DNA of 64,000 nucleotides from an uncultured Arthrobacter sp. (GTDB lineage Bacteria > Actinomycetota > Actinomycetes > Actinomycetales > Micrococcaceae), in contig NZ_CANLXP010000008.1 of the NCBI RefSeq assembly GCF_947495145.1, positions 101,304-165,303 of the forward strand, given 5' to 3'. Under the pieces are notes generated by a model. That model was not told the DNA's origin and did no database searches. It was given only the letters and a program-made list of their open reading frames with translations. Of the stretch, positions 48,819 to 56,680 are shown one piece after another; positions within the stretch are counted from its first letter, which is position 1; every line of letters begins with the position of its first letter. Both the position numbers and the translations under genes were made by a program.

Positions 48819-49954
48819 CCAGTACCCTGCACATGTTTGCAGACCTCTATCGGAAGCCCGGTCCGTGGGTGACCGTTTATACAGATGCCAGCACCGGAAC
48901 CGTGGACTCGCTCCATGCCGACGACGTCCGGCCGGATAACATCGCCACCGTCCTTGAGGGGGCGGGAGCCTCCAAGGAGGACCGCAAGGCTGTCGCTGAA
49001 GCGCTCCGCCAATCGGCGAAAGGCCTGCCCGACCCCGTGGCCCGGCTGATCATCGTGGCGAACGGGGAGGTGGAACTCGATGAGTTCCTGCCCGGGCCGC
49101 TCGCCCTGCCGGAGTTCACTTCCGTGAACGAGGTGCCGAACCTGTGCCCGCTGCTGTGGCATCGCCCGGACGATTTCGCTTACGTGGTGGCCGAAGTGGG
49201 TCGCGACGGCGGTGAAATCCACCTTCGCCACGCGAACAGCCTGAACGACGACGAGATGACTCATATCGAGGGCGACACCGAGAATCTCAAGAAGGTACCG
49301 AGCGGCGGATGGTCGCAGGGCCGCTACCAGCACCGGACCGAAAACATCTGGAAGGCGAACGCCGCTGACATCGCGGGCGAGATCGACCGTGTGGTTCGGA
49401 GTTGCCGCGCCCGGCTGCTGGTAGTCGCCGGTGACATCCGCGCACGGAACCTTGTGGCCGAACAACTGAGCGAGCAGTCCAAGGAGGTCCTCTCCGTTGT
49501 TGAAAGCCACAGCCGCACGGAAGGAGCGGACAAGGAAGCCTACGCGCAGGAAATCAGCAAACGGGTCGCAGAGTGCATTGCGCGCCGCCAGACCCAATTG
49601 CTCGAGCGTCTGAACAACCAGAAGGCGCGGGCGAATCCGGAGTCGACGGAGGGCATCGGGTCAGTGGTGCACGCGCTGCAGCAGGCGCAGGTCGACACAC
49701 TGCTCCTTGAGAGCGAGGGCCTCAACGGGCACCGGCTGCTGGCCCTGGGATCGGAGCCGTGGACAGCTGAGGTCGACGGCGAGACGGCGGGCGCACCTGT
49801 GCTCGGGGAGGTGCCGGCGCCGTCGTCGTTGTTGCGGGCAGCGGTGCTGACCGACGCTGAAGTGGCGCTGTTCCCCTCGGGCGCGCTCGACGGCGGGCCG
49901 GTGGCGGCCCTGCTGCGCTGGCCGGTTGGCCCTACGGTGCCTGCAGCCCGCTGA
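48815..49954 (+). CDS. Rv2629/Balon-like eRF1-fold (baeRF) protein
   Basis: This is a 379-residue protein with the layout of the bacterial/archaeal eRF1-like family represented by mycobacterial Rv2629. It opens with WVTVYTDASTGTVDS; the middle has an FAYVVAEVGRDGGEIHLRHA strand pair, GGWSQGRYQHRTENIWKANA and RLLVVAGDIRARNLV; and the end has VVHALQQAQVDTLLL and SSLLRAAVLTDAEVALFP. Homologues (Balon) bind the ribosomal A site during hibernation; Rv2629 belongs to the dormancy regulon. A ribosome-protective role under stress is the best inference. It starts with GTG and is coupled to both neighbours. Confidence 0.8.
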   Translation: MTSTLHMFADLYRKPGPWVTVYTDASTGTVDSLHADDVRPDNIATVLEGAGASKEDRKAVAEALRQSAKGLPDPVARLIIVANGEVELDEFLPGPLALPEFTSVNEVPNLCPLLWHRPDDFAYVVAEVGRDGGEIHLRHANSLNDDEMTHIEGDTENLKKVPSGGWSQGRYQHRTENIWKANAADIAGEIDRVVRSCRARLLVVAGDIRARNLVAEQLSEQSKEVLSVVESHSRTEGADKEAYAQEISKRVAECIARRQTQLLERLNNQKARANPESTEGIGSVVHALQQAQVDTLLLESEGLNGHRLLALGSEPWTAEVDGETAGAPVLGEVPAPSSLLRAAVLTDAEVALFPSGALDGGPVAALLRWPVGPTVPAAR

Positions 49955-51732
49955 TGGGGGAGCGGCTGGTAGCCGATACCGTCGTCGAGCGTTTGAGCGC
50001 GTGGGGCGTCGACCGGGTATTCGGCTACAGCGGCGACGGAATCAACCCGGTGCTCGGCGCGCTCCGGCGCGCCGGGTCGCCGGACTTCATTCAGGCGCGC
50101 CACGAGGAGAACGCCGCCTTCATGGCGGTCGGCCACGCCAAGTACACGGGGCGCGTCGGCGTCATGCTCGCCACCCAGGGGCCCGGCGCCGTGCACCTGC
50201 TCAACGGGCTGTACGACGCGCGGATGGACAGCGTTCCGGTAGTCGCCATCGTGGGGCAACAGAGCCAGACGGTACTCGGCTCCGCCTACCAGCAGGAGAT
50301 TGACCTGCAGAGCCTGTTCAAGGACGTCGCCTCGGGCTTCCGGCAGCAGGTGAACAGTCCTGACCAGGCTCCCATGGTGATCGACCGGGCGTTCAAGGCC
50401 GCCCTTGCCACCCGGTCTCCCGCCGTCGTCATCCTGCCCCACGACGTGCAGCAGGAGCCGGCGCCGGAACTGGAGCATGAACACGGGGTAATCCCCTCCG
50501 CACCGCTCTGGAGCCCGGGAACAGTGGTGCCGCAGCAGCAGGACGTGCACGACGCCGCCGCCCTCCTGAATGCCGGATCGAAGCTTGCGCTGCTGGTCGG
50601 GCAGGGCGCACGGGGCGCTCAGGCAGAGGTGGCAGAGCTGGCAGAGAAGCTGGGCGCCGCCGTCGTCACCAGCCTGCTCGGGAAACCCTATGTGGACGAG
50701 ACCCTGCCCTGGGCGGCGGGCACCATGGGGCATCTGGGAACGAGCGCCAGCGGCTGGGCGATGGCGAACTGCGACACGCTGCTGATCGTCGGATCGAATG
50801 ACCCCTGGACGGAGTTTTACCCGCCGCCGGGGTCGGCGCGCGCGGTACAGATCGACAGTGACGCCAAGGCGATCGGAAACCGGTACCCGGTGGAAGTGGC
50901 TGTCACGGGCGACTCCGCTGAGTCGCTCCGGGCGCTCCTGCCTCTGGTTGAGCGGCGCATCGGCTGGCGTGCCGACGTCGAGCGCCATGTCGACGCCTGG
51001 CGGAGTTTAAGCGAGGCCCGCGCCATGACCGCCGCCAAACCGCTGAATCCGGAGCGCGCTGTCCGGGAGCTCAACGAACGCCTTCCGGAAAACGCCCAAC
51101 TGGCTATCGACGTCGGCAGTTGCGTGTACTGGTACGCACGGCAACTGCACCTGCCGCCGGGTGTGCCGGCGCATCTGTCGAGCACGCTCGCAAGCATGGG
51201 CTGCGGGCTTCCGTACGGTCTGGCGGCGAAGCTTTCCGCGCCGGACCGACCGCTGGTGGTCCTCACGGGCGATGGCGGCATGCAGATGACAGGAATCGCT
51301 GAGCTGATCACCGTCAGCCGGCTCTGGAAGGCCTGGGAGAACCCGGTCTTCGCCATCTGCATCCTCAACAACCTCGACCTGGCCGAAGTCAGCTGGGAGC
51401 AGCGGGAAACCGAATCGGAGCCGCGTTTCGAGGACAGTCAGACATTGCCTGACGTTGATTACTCCGGGTACGCCAAACTGCTCGGCCTGGACGGGATGCG
51501 GGTGGAGAACGCGGACGACGTCGGCACCGCCTGGGATCGAGCGCTCGCCGCCGACCGCCCGTTTGTGCTCGACATCCGTACGGACGCGGACGTGCCGCTG
51601 CTTCCATTTCTCCCCGACGGACGGCTCGGATACCGGTCGCGGCATCTGCCGCACCGGCCCGACGATCCTGCCGGGGCTCACTCCTACGCCTGCGAAAGTG
51701 CTCAATGGTCCAACTCCTCAGTTCGGGACTAG
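49954..51732 (+). CDS. TPP-dependent enzyme, pyruvate oxidase / acetolactate synthase-like
   Basis: This is a 592-residue TPP enzyme. The PYR domain holds the catalytic Glu in QARHEENAAFMA near residue 50. The central domain has LVGQGARGA, and the PP domain has the TPP/Mg motif GDGGMQMTGIAELITV, with ILNNLDLAEV supplying the Asn. Length and motifs fit poxB-like pyruvate oxidase or ALS-like proteins; the exact reaction is open. It overlaps the Rv2629-like gene by one base (TGATG). Its stop shares the CTAG tetramer with the convergent fruA stop. Confidence 0.85.
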   Translation: MGERLVADTVVERLSAWGVDRVFGYSGDGINPVLGALRRAGSPDFIQARHEENAAFMAVGHAKYTGRVGVMLATQGPGAVHLLNGLYDARMDSVPVVAIVGQQSQTVLGSAYQQEIDLQSLFKDVASGFRQQVNSPDQAPMVIDRAFKAALATRSPAVVILPHDVQQEPAPELEHEHGVIPSAPLWSPGTVVPQQQDVHDAAALLNAGSKLALLVGQGARGAQAEVAELAEKLGAAVVTSLLGKPYVDETLPWAAGTMGHLGTSASGWAMANCDTLLIVGSNDPWTEFYPPPGSARAVQIDSDAKAIGNRYPVEVAVTGDSAESLRALLPLVERRIGWRADVERHVDAWRSLSEARAMTAAKPLNPERAVRELNERLPENAQLAIDVGSCVYWYARQLHLPPGVPAHLSSTLASMGCGLPYGLAAKLSAPDRPLVVLTGDGGMQMTGIAELITVSRLWKAWENPVFAICILNNLDLAEVSWEQRETESEPRFEDSQTLPDVDYSGYAKLLGLDGMRVENADDVGTAWDRALAADRPFVLDIRTDADVPLLPFLPDGRLGYRSRHLPHRPDDPAGAHSYACESAQWSNSSVRD

Positions 51733-53771
51733 GCGGTGACCGACTCAGAGGCGGCCGCCGGTGCCGGCTTGCGTACGGCGAACCGCTTCAGTGCCACTAC
51801 TGCAAGTGCCGAGACAACCATGCCTACGAGGATCGATACAACAAACATAGCGACATTGCCGATCGCGAAGAATACAAAGATTCCGCCGTGCGGTGCCTGG
51901 GAGGTGACTCCCGTGCCCATGATGAGGGCGCCGGTGGCAGCGGCTCCCAGCATGCTTGCGGGGATGACGCGCAGTGGGTCGGCTGCAGCGAAGGGGATGG
52001 CGCCCTCAGAGATGAACGCGGACCCGAGGAGCCACGCCGCCTTGCCGTTTTCACGCTCGGCGAGGGAGAAACGACGCCGGTCGATAACTGTTGCCAGGGC
52101 CATGGCCAGCGGCGGGACCATTCCGGCTGCCATGACGGCCGCCATGATCTGCCACGGAGCCTGATTGTCCACCGAGCCTGCACCGAGGCCTGCCACCGCG
52201 AAGGCATAGGCCACCTTGTTGATGGGACCGCCCAGGTCGATCGCCATCATGAGACCGAGGATGATACCGAGAAGCACAGCTCCGGTGCCGGTGAGACCGG
52301 ACAGCCAGTCGTTGAGAGCGACAGTGAGGGCGGCGATCGGACCGCCCAGGACCAGGATCATGAGACCGGAGGCGACGATGGACGCCACCAGCGGGATGAT
52401 GACCACCGGCATCAGGCCGCGCAGCCAGCGCGGGACGGACAGCTTGCCGATCTTCATCGCGACGTAGCCGGCCAGGAGGCCGCCGACAATCGCGCCGAGG
52501 AAGCCGGCGCCCATGAAGCCGGCGACGGCACCCGCTACGAAGCCCGGCGCTATACCCGGGCGGTCAGCAAGGGCGTAGGCGATGTACCCGGCAAGGGCGG
52601 GCACCAGGAAGCCCATCGAGAGGGAGCCGATCTTGAAGAACACGGCACCGAGGTATGCACCGAGCGCACCCTGCGCCGTCTCGGGGAATTCCGCGGGAAG
52701 ATTCCAGAGGCTGTTGTTGACCACCATGTCGTCGGCGAACCCGGTGATGTCGTATCCGCCGAGAAGGAAGCCCAGGGCGATGAGGAGTCCGCCGCCTGCG
52801 ACGAAGGGAATCATGTAGCTGACGCCGGTGAGCAGCGCGCGCTTGAGTTGTCCTCCGACACCCTCGCTTGGGCCGTCGTCATCAGACCCCGGCGTAGAGG
52901 AATCAGCCACGCGGCGGGCATTGGGGTTGTCCGCAGCAGCGAGCGCTTCCTCGACCATGACGCCGGGTTCGTCGATGCCGCGCTTGACCGGCGCATTGAT
53001 GACCGGCTTACCGGCGAAGCGGTGCTTGTCACGGACATCCACGTCGACGGCGAAGATCACGGCATCAGCCGCTGCAATCACTGACGGGTCAAGGGGGGTG
53101 GAAGCCGAAGATCCCTGGGTTTCGACCTGGAGATCGATGCCCTTCTCCTTGGCGGCCGCCACCAGCGAGTCTGCCGCCATGTAGGTGTGGGCGATGCCGG
53201 TGGGGCACGCCGTCACGGCGACCAGCCGTTTGGTTCGGGCTGCGTCCGGAGAGGTGTTGGTTCCAGCGTCGGCGGCCGGCGGCGTGACCGATGTGGCGCC
53301 ACCCTCGTGCTTGGCCGGTGCCGGTTCAAGCGCTTCCTCCACCAGTGCAACGATTTCCTGCTCGGAAGCAGCTGAGCGCAGCGAGGCGGTGAAGTCCTTC
53401 TTGATCAGGGAGCGGGCGAGCTTCGACAGGAGCTTGAGGTGCTGTTGGTCGGCGCCTTCCGGAGCAGCGATGAAGAACACCAGGTCTGCCGGTCCGTCCT
53501 TGGCGCCGAAGTCGACCTTCGGTTCCAGCCTGGCCATTGCCAGCGTGGGTTCGAGTACGGCAGTTGAGCGGCAGTGCGGGATGGCGATGCCGCCGGGGAT
53601 CCCCGTGGCCGTCTTCTCCTCGCGGGCCAGCGCGTCAGCGAAAAGCCCTTCCACCTGGCTGGCGCGTCCCTGCGCCACGACGAGTTCGGCGAGTCGGCGG
53701 ATAACTCCGGCGCGGTCGCTGCCCAGGGACTTGTCGAGGACGACAAGTTCGGGCGTAATCATTGCGGACAT
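51729..53771 (-). CDS. fruA: PTS fructose transporter, fused EIIABC
   Basis: This is a 680-residue membrane phosphotransferase from ATG 53771 (AAGGA upstream). EIIA (1-150) carries the phospho-His66 in IAIPHCRST. EIIB (about 180-285) carries Cys189 in VAVTACPTGIAHTYMAA. EIIC (about 305-670) has the membrane helices and LMMAIDLGGPINKVAYAF. It takes up fructose as fructose 1-phosphate. It is third gene of the leftward fru operon, 17 bases after fruK. Ala/Pro-rich linkers separate the domains. Confidence 0.92.
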   Translation of the reverse strand: MSAMITPELVVLDKSLGSDRAGVIRRLAELVVAQGRASQVEGLFADALAREEKTATGIPGGIAIPHCRSTAVLEPTLAMARLEPKVDFGAKDGPADLVFFIAAPEGADQQHLKLLSKLARSLIKKDFTASLRSAASEQEIVALVEEALEPAPAKHEGGATSVTPPAADAGTNTSPDAARTKRLVAVTACPTGIAHTYMAADSLVAAAKEKGIDLQVETQGSSASTPLDPSVIAAADAVIFAVDVDVRDKHRFAGKPVINAPVKRGIDEPGVMVEEALAAADNPNARRVADSSTPGSDDDGPSEGVGGQLKRALLTGVSYMIPFVAGGGLLIALGFLLGGYDITGFADDMVVNNSLWNLPAEFPETAQGALGAYLGAVFFKIGSLSMGFLVPALAGYIAYALADRPGIAPGFVAGAVAGFMGAGFLGAIVGGLLAGYVAMKIGKLSVPRWLRGLMPVVIIPLVASIVASGLMILVLGGPIAALTVALNDWLSGLTGTGAVLLGIILGLMMAIDLGGPINKVAYAFAVAGLGAGSVDNQAPWQIMAAVMAAGMVPPLAMALATVIDRRRFSLAERENGKAAWLLGSAFISEGAIPFAAADPLRVIPASMLGAAATGALIMGTGVTSQAPHGGIFVFFAIGNVAMFVVSILVGMVVSALAVVALKRFAVRKPAPAAASESVTA

Positions 53772-53788
53772 GGGGATTCCTTCGGAGG

Positions 53789-54766
53789 TTATGGGTGGAG
53801 GGGGGTGTTCGCTGGGGAAAGTGCCCGGACGGTGACGACGTCCGGTGTGGTTTGTTGCAGGGTGGGGACTGTGGAACCGGGCAGGGAGGCGGCAGCCGAG
53901 CCGTGGGCAACCGCCTGGCGAAGGCAGTCGGGAGCGCGGGCGCCGCTGGTCTGGGCCAGGAGGTACCCCGCGAGGGCGGAATCGCCGGCGCCTACGGTTG
54001 AGATTGCGGTGATCGGTGGGTGCTGGGCGTGCCACGCGCCGTCGGCGGAAACCAGTAGGGCGCCCTTGGCGCCAAGGGTCGCAAGCACCGTACCGACGCC
54101 GCGGGCGAGCAGCCGGGTGGCTGCTTCGACGGCGAGATCCTGCTGGTCTTCGAGCTCGTCCTTCTGGCCGAGGCCGGTGAGCTGGGAGAGCTCCTCGGCG
54201 TTCGGCTTGAGCAGGTCCGGAGCCGCATTGCCGTCGATCGCGGCAATGAGCGCGGATTCGGATGCATCAAGCGCGATCCGGGGAGCGCGGTCGCCGTGGC
54301 GTGCCCGAACAGCTCGAACCACTGCTGCGTAGTAGTCCGGCGCCAGCCCCGGCGGCAGGGATCCTGCCAGAACCAGCCAGCTTGCGCTCATCGACAGGTT
54401 CACCACCAGGTCAATGAGCGAGTCGGCTTCCCGCTGGTCCAGTGCCGGGCCGGGTTCATTGATCTTGGTGGTGGTGCCGTCCGGCTCAGTAATGGTGACG
54501 TTGCTTCGCAGCGCTGCTGTGATCGGCAGGTTACGGTAGGGGACGCCGGCGGCATGGAGACCGGTGAGGACAGGGTCATCAGCATGGCCCGGGAGGATCG
54601 CGAGAGCCTCGGCTCCTCCTGCAGAAAGCGCACGGCAGACGTTGACGCCCTTGCCGCCGGATTCCTGGTGATTGGCGGTTGCGCGCTGCACCACGCCGCG
54701 GGCGAGCGGGGTGGCCAACTCGATCGTGCGGTCAAGGCTGGGGTTGGCCGTGAGCGTGATGATCAT
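53789..54766 (-). CDS. fruK: 1-phosphofructokinase
   Basis: This is a 325-residue PfkB-family kinase. Marks are ITLTANPSLDRTIEL at the N-terminus, HQESGGKGVNVCRAL near residues 33-47, LLKPNAEELSQLTG mid-protein, and the catalytic VGAGDSALAGYLLA with its Asp base. It converts fructose 1-phosphate to fructose 1,6-bisphosphate, the step after FruA. Its start overlaps the DeoR-type regulator stop by four bases. Confidence 0.92.
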   Translation of the reverse strand: MIITLTANPSLDRTIELATPLARGVVQRATANHQESGGKGVNVCRALSAGGAEALAILPGHADDPVLTGLHAAGVPYRNLPITAALRSNVTITEPDGTTTKINEPGPALDQREADSLIDLVVNLSMSASWLVLAGSLPPGLAPDYYAAVVRAVRARHGDRAPRIALDASESALIAAIDGNAAPDLLKPNAEELSQLTGLGQKDELEDQQDLAVEAATRLLARGVGTVLATLGAKGALLVSADGAWHAQHPPITAISTVGAGDSALAGYLLAQTSGARAPDCLRQAVAHGSAAASLPGSTVPTLQQTTPDVVTVRALSPANTPLHP

Positions 54767-55530
54767 GCGACCACCAGCTCGACGTCCGCCTCGGCGAGTG
54801 CGCGAGTGAGCGCGGCGTCCGGCTGGACGTCAGTGATGAGAGCATCAATCTCGGTGAGATCCGCGAAACCGACGAGTGTTTCCGCATTGAGTTTGGATGC
54901 GTCGGCCAGCACGACGACGCGGCGCGCTGACCGAACGATTGCTGACTTCACGGAAGCCTCCTCCGGGTCCGGCGTGCTGAGTCCGAATTCGGGGTGCACT
55001 CCGTTGGTGCCGATGAAGACGACGTCGGGGCGGAGGCCGCCATACCTGCTTACGGTGCCGCTGCCAACACACGCGCTGGTCAGGCTGCGCACGCGCCCGC
55101 CGATGAACTCGAGCTGCAGGGAGGAGCCGATGAGAGTGGAAGCCACCGGTACTGAGTGCGTGATGATGAGGAGCTGGTCTAAAGACTCCTGAGCTAGGAG
55201 CGCGGCAAGGCTGCCGGTGGTGGTTCCGCCGTCGAGGACGATGGAGCCCTCAGCTGGAACCATCCCCAGGGCCGCCTTGGCAATTCGGATCTTCTCCGCC
55301 TGGTTGCGGCCTTCACGACTGGTCAGGCTGAGTTCGCTGGTGCTTGCGGTGTTGGCCGGGACCGCTCCGCCGTGGACACGGCGCAGTATTCCGTCGTTCT
55401 CCAGCAGAGCGAGGTCCCGCCGCACGGTTTCCTTCGTGATGTTGAACCGATCGGCCAGTTGAGCGACCGATACCCGACCCTCTGACGCAACCAGCGCCGC
55501 GATCCTGTTGTAGCGTTCCTCGGCAAACAT
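54763..55530 (-). CDS. DeoR/GlpR-family repressor of the fructose operon
   Basis: This is a 255-residue regulator. The N-terminal DeoR HTH reads RYNRIAALVASEGRVSVAQLADRFNITKETVRRDLALLE (residues 6-44), followed by LRRVHGGAV. The C-terminal sugar-phosphate-binding domain has IVLDGGTTTGSLA and the DASKLN phosphate-site motif. Being first in the fru operon, it probably represses it and responds to fructose 1-phosphate. Direct repeats in its promoter (55587-55605) are the likely operator. Confidence 0.9.
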   Translation of the reverse strand: MFAEERYNRIAALVASEGRVSVAQLADRFNITKETVRRDLALLENDGILRRVHGGAVPANTASTSELSLTSREGRNQAEKIRIAKAALGMVPAEGSIVLDGGTTTGSLAALLAQESLDQLLIITHSVPVASTLIGSSLQLEFIGGRVRSLTSACVGSGTVSRYGGLRPDVVFIGTNGVHPEFGLSTPDPEEASVKSAIVRSARRVVVLADASKLNAETLVGFADLTEIDALITDVQPDAALTRALAEADVELVVA

Positions 55531-55586
55531 CGCGCCCCTTCGCTCGTGACTGGCATCACACCAATTTCTGTTTAGGTGACTCTATC

Positions 55587-55608
55587 TTTGCTTGTATTTG
55601 CTTGTCAA
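55587..55608 (-). promoter_or_regulatory. fru operon promoter with direct-repeat operator
   Basis: On the minus strand TTGACA (55608-55603) is the -35 box and TAGAGT about 18 bases on is the -10 candidate. Two ACAAGCAAA repeats (55605-55597 and 55595-55587), exactly 10 bp apart, occupy the -35/spacer region, one helical turn apart, as expected for a DeoR-type operator. Confidence 0.65.
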
Positions 55609-55656
55609 TGGGAAACGGAAGGAAAAGAAGATGTCCGTGAGTGGGGGTTAAACGGC

Positions 55657-55689
55657 AAAGCCACCTGACCGGAAGGGTCAGGTGGCTTT
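55657..55689. terminator. Terminator after the DUF6458 gene
   Basis: AAAGCCACCTGACC (55657-55670) pairs exactly with 55676-55689 around GGAAG, between the DUF6458 stop at 55733 and the fru promoter, insulating the two. Confidence 0.8.
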
Positions 55690-55732
55690 GGGGCGTGCCG
55701 GGCTGCGCGTCAGCCCGGGTGTGTAGCCAGGA

Positions 55733-55990
55733 TTAGATGCCGCCGTCGCGGGTTTCGTTCCGTGTGATCCGCTCCCCGGTGCTGGGATCCTGGACCGTGC
55801 GTGATTCACTGACGCGCTTCTGGTTCCGCGGTGCATTCATGACGAGCGAGATGATAAGCCCGAGGACGCCGACGCCCATCAGGATGTAGCCCACCAGGGT
55901 GAGGTCTACAAAGCTGACCAGATTGTCTGCGACGGCGAAAGCCAAAATTGCACCAAGTGCAATGAGGACGATGGAGGAACCGATTCTCAT
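55733..55990 (-). CDS. DUF6458 family small membrane protein
   Basis: This is an 85-residue protein with two membrane spans: MRIGSSIVLIALGAILAFAV at the very N-terminus and YILMGVGVLGLIISLVM near residues 35-51, then a basic tail. This is the standard DUF6458 form of actinobacteria; the function is unknown. CAAGGAGT precedes the start. The upstream region contains ATGCCAGTATGCTCATTAC, a poor relative of the TAAG-N4-CTTA sites. Confidence 0.85.
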   Translation of the reverse strand: MRIGSSIVLIALGAILAFAVADNLVSFVDLTLVGYILMGVGVLGLIISLVMNAPRNQKRVSESRTVQDPSTGERITRNETRDGGI

Positions 55991-56306
55991 ACCAACTACT
56001 CCTTGATTTGACCCGCTTCAGGAAATTAGCGCGCTATGTAATGAGCATACTGGCATTGGCTTCCGGTGGTGGGAGCCGTACCGGCCGAAATGTGCCCCTT
56101 GCTTTCGTGCCCAAGCTGCTGCTGGTGAAGTTTTGATTACGGGGGGTTGCAAAGTCCCCATGCGGGAGTTTAATGGATGCACCAGCAGGACTATTGGCTA
56201 TTACTAAGCGAACTTATGAAGTAGGGTGGTGTGCAGTTGCACTCCGGTGCATCGTCGGAATCGACAAACTCGTTGCGCAGTTGGAAGTTCGATAAAGGAG
56301 CACTTC
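55991..56306. other. 316-base divergent intergenic region
   Basis: No gene is seen between the DUF6458 start and the GlsB-type start. It holds a 10-bp palindrome TAGCGCGCTA (56027-56036), a relatively AT-rich segment around 56165-56220, the perfect dyad copy E at 56205-56216 followed by TAGGGT, and the AAAGGAG ribosome site at 56294-56300. Confidence 0.6.
56205..56216. promoter_or_regulatory. TAAG-N4-CTTA dyad, copy E
   Basis: TAAGCGAACTTA. Read toward the GlsB-type gene, CTTA is followed after exactly five bases by TAGGGT (56222-56227), a typical actinobacterial -10 box, 80 bases before the start codon. Confidence 0.6.
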
Positions 56307-56573
56307 ATGAATTTTCTGGCATTTCTTCTTCTCGGTCTTATTGCGGGCGCCATCGCCAAACTGATCCTGCCTGGCCGGCAGGGCGGCGGTTGGATCATGA
56401 CGCTTATCCTCGGCGTGATCGGCGCCCTTTTGGGAGGCTTCCTGGGTAACCTCCTCTTCAACGTCAGTGTGGATGAGTTCTTCTCTATCTCCTCGTGGCT
56501 GCTGGCCATTGGCGGCGCGATCATCGTTCTCCTCATCTACGGAGCAATCACCAAGAATCGTTCGCACGCTTAA
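56307..56573 (+). CDS. GlsB/YeaQ/YmgE-family stress response membrane protein
   Basis: This is an 88-residue protein from ATG 56307 (AAAGGAG upstream). Three membrane helices carry the family's glycine motifs: FLLLGLIAGAIAKLILPGR, the Gly-rich WIMTLILGVIGALLGGFLG, and a C-terminal span. The conserved LIAGAIAK-x-I-P-G element is intact. These proteins are induced by general stress; the mechanism is unknown. It stands alone with its own terminator. Confidence 0.9.
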   Translation: MNFLAFLLLGLIAGAIAKLILPGRQGGGWIMTLILGVIGALLGGFLGNLLFNVSVDEFFSISSWLLAIGGAIIVLLIYGAITKNRSHA

Positions 56574-56589
56574 TTCGGGCGACTCGACT

Positions 56590-56624
56590 AAAACGCCCCG
56601 TCGGCCCTATCCGGCGGGGCGTTT
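56590..56624 (+). terminator. Intrinsic terminator of the GlsB-type gene
   Basis: AAAACGCCCCG (56590-56600) pairs exactly with CGGGGCGTTTT (56614-56624); the stem ends in TTTT, a classic form, 17 bases after the stop. Confidence 0.88.
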
Positions 56625-56680
56625 TACGTGGCTGTCAGGCCCCTCACCCAGACTTGAACAACGTGACGGAAGGATCAGCA

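Noticed and set aside
51705..53084. 459-codon rightward frame rich in His, Asp and Gly
   Set aside because: Antisense of fruA; the unusual composition is the complement of membrane-helix codons.
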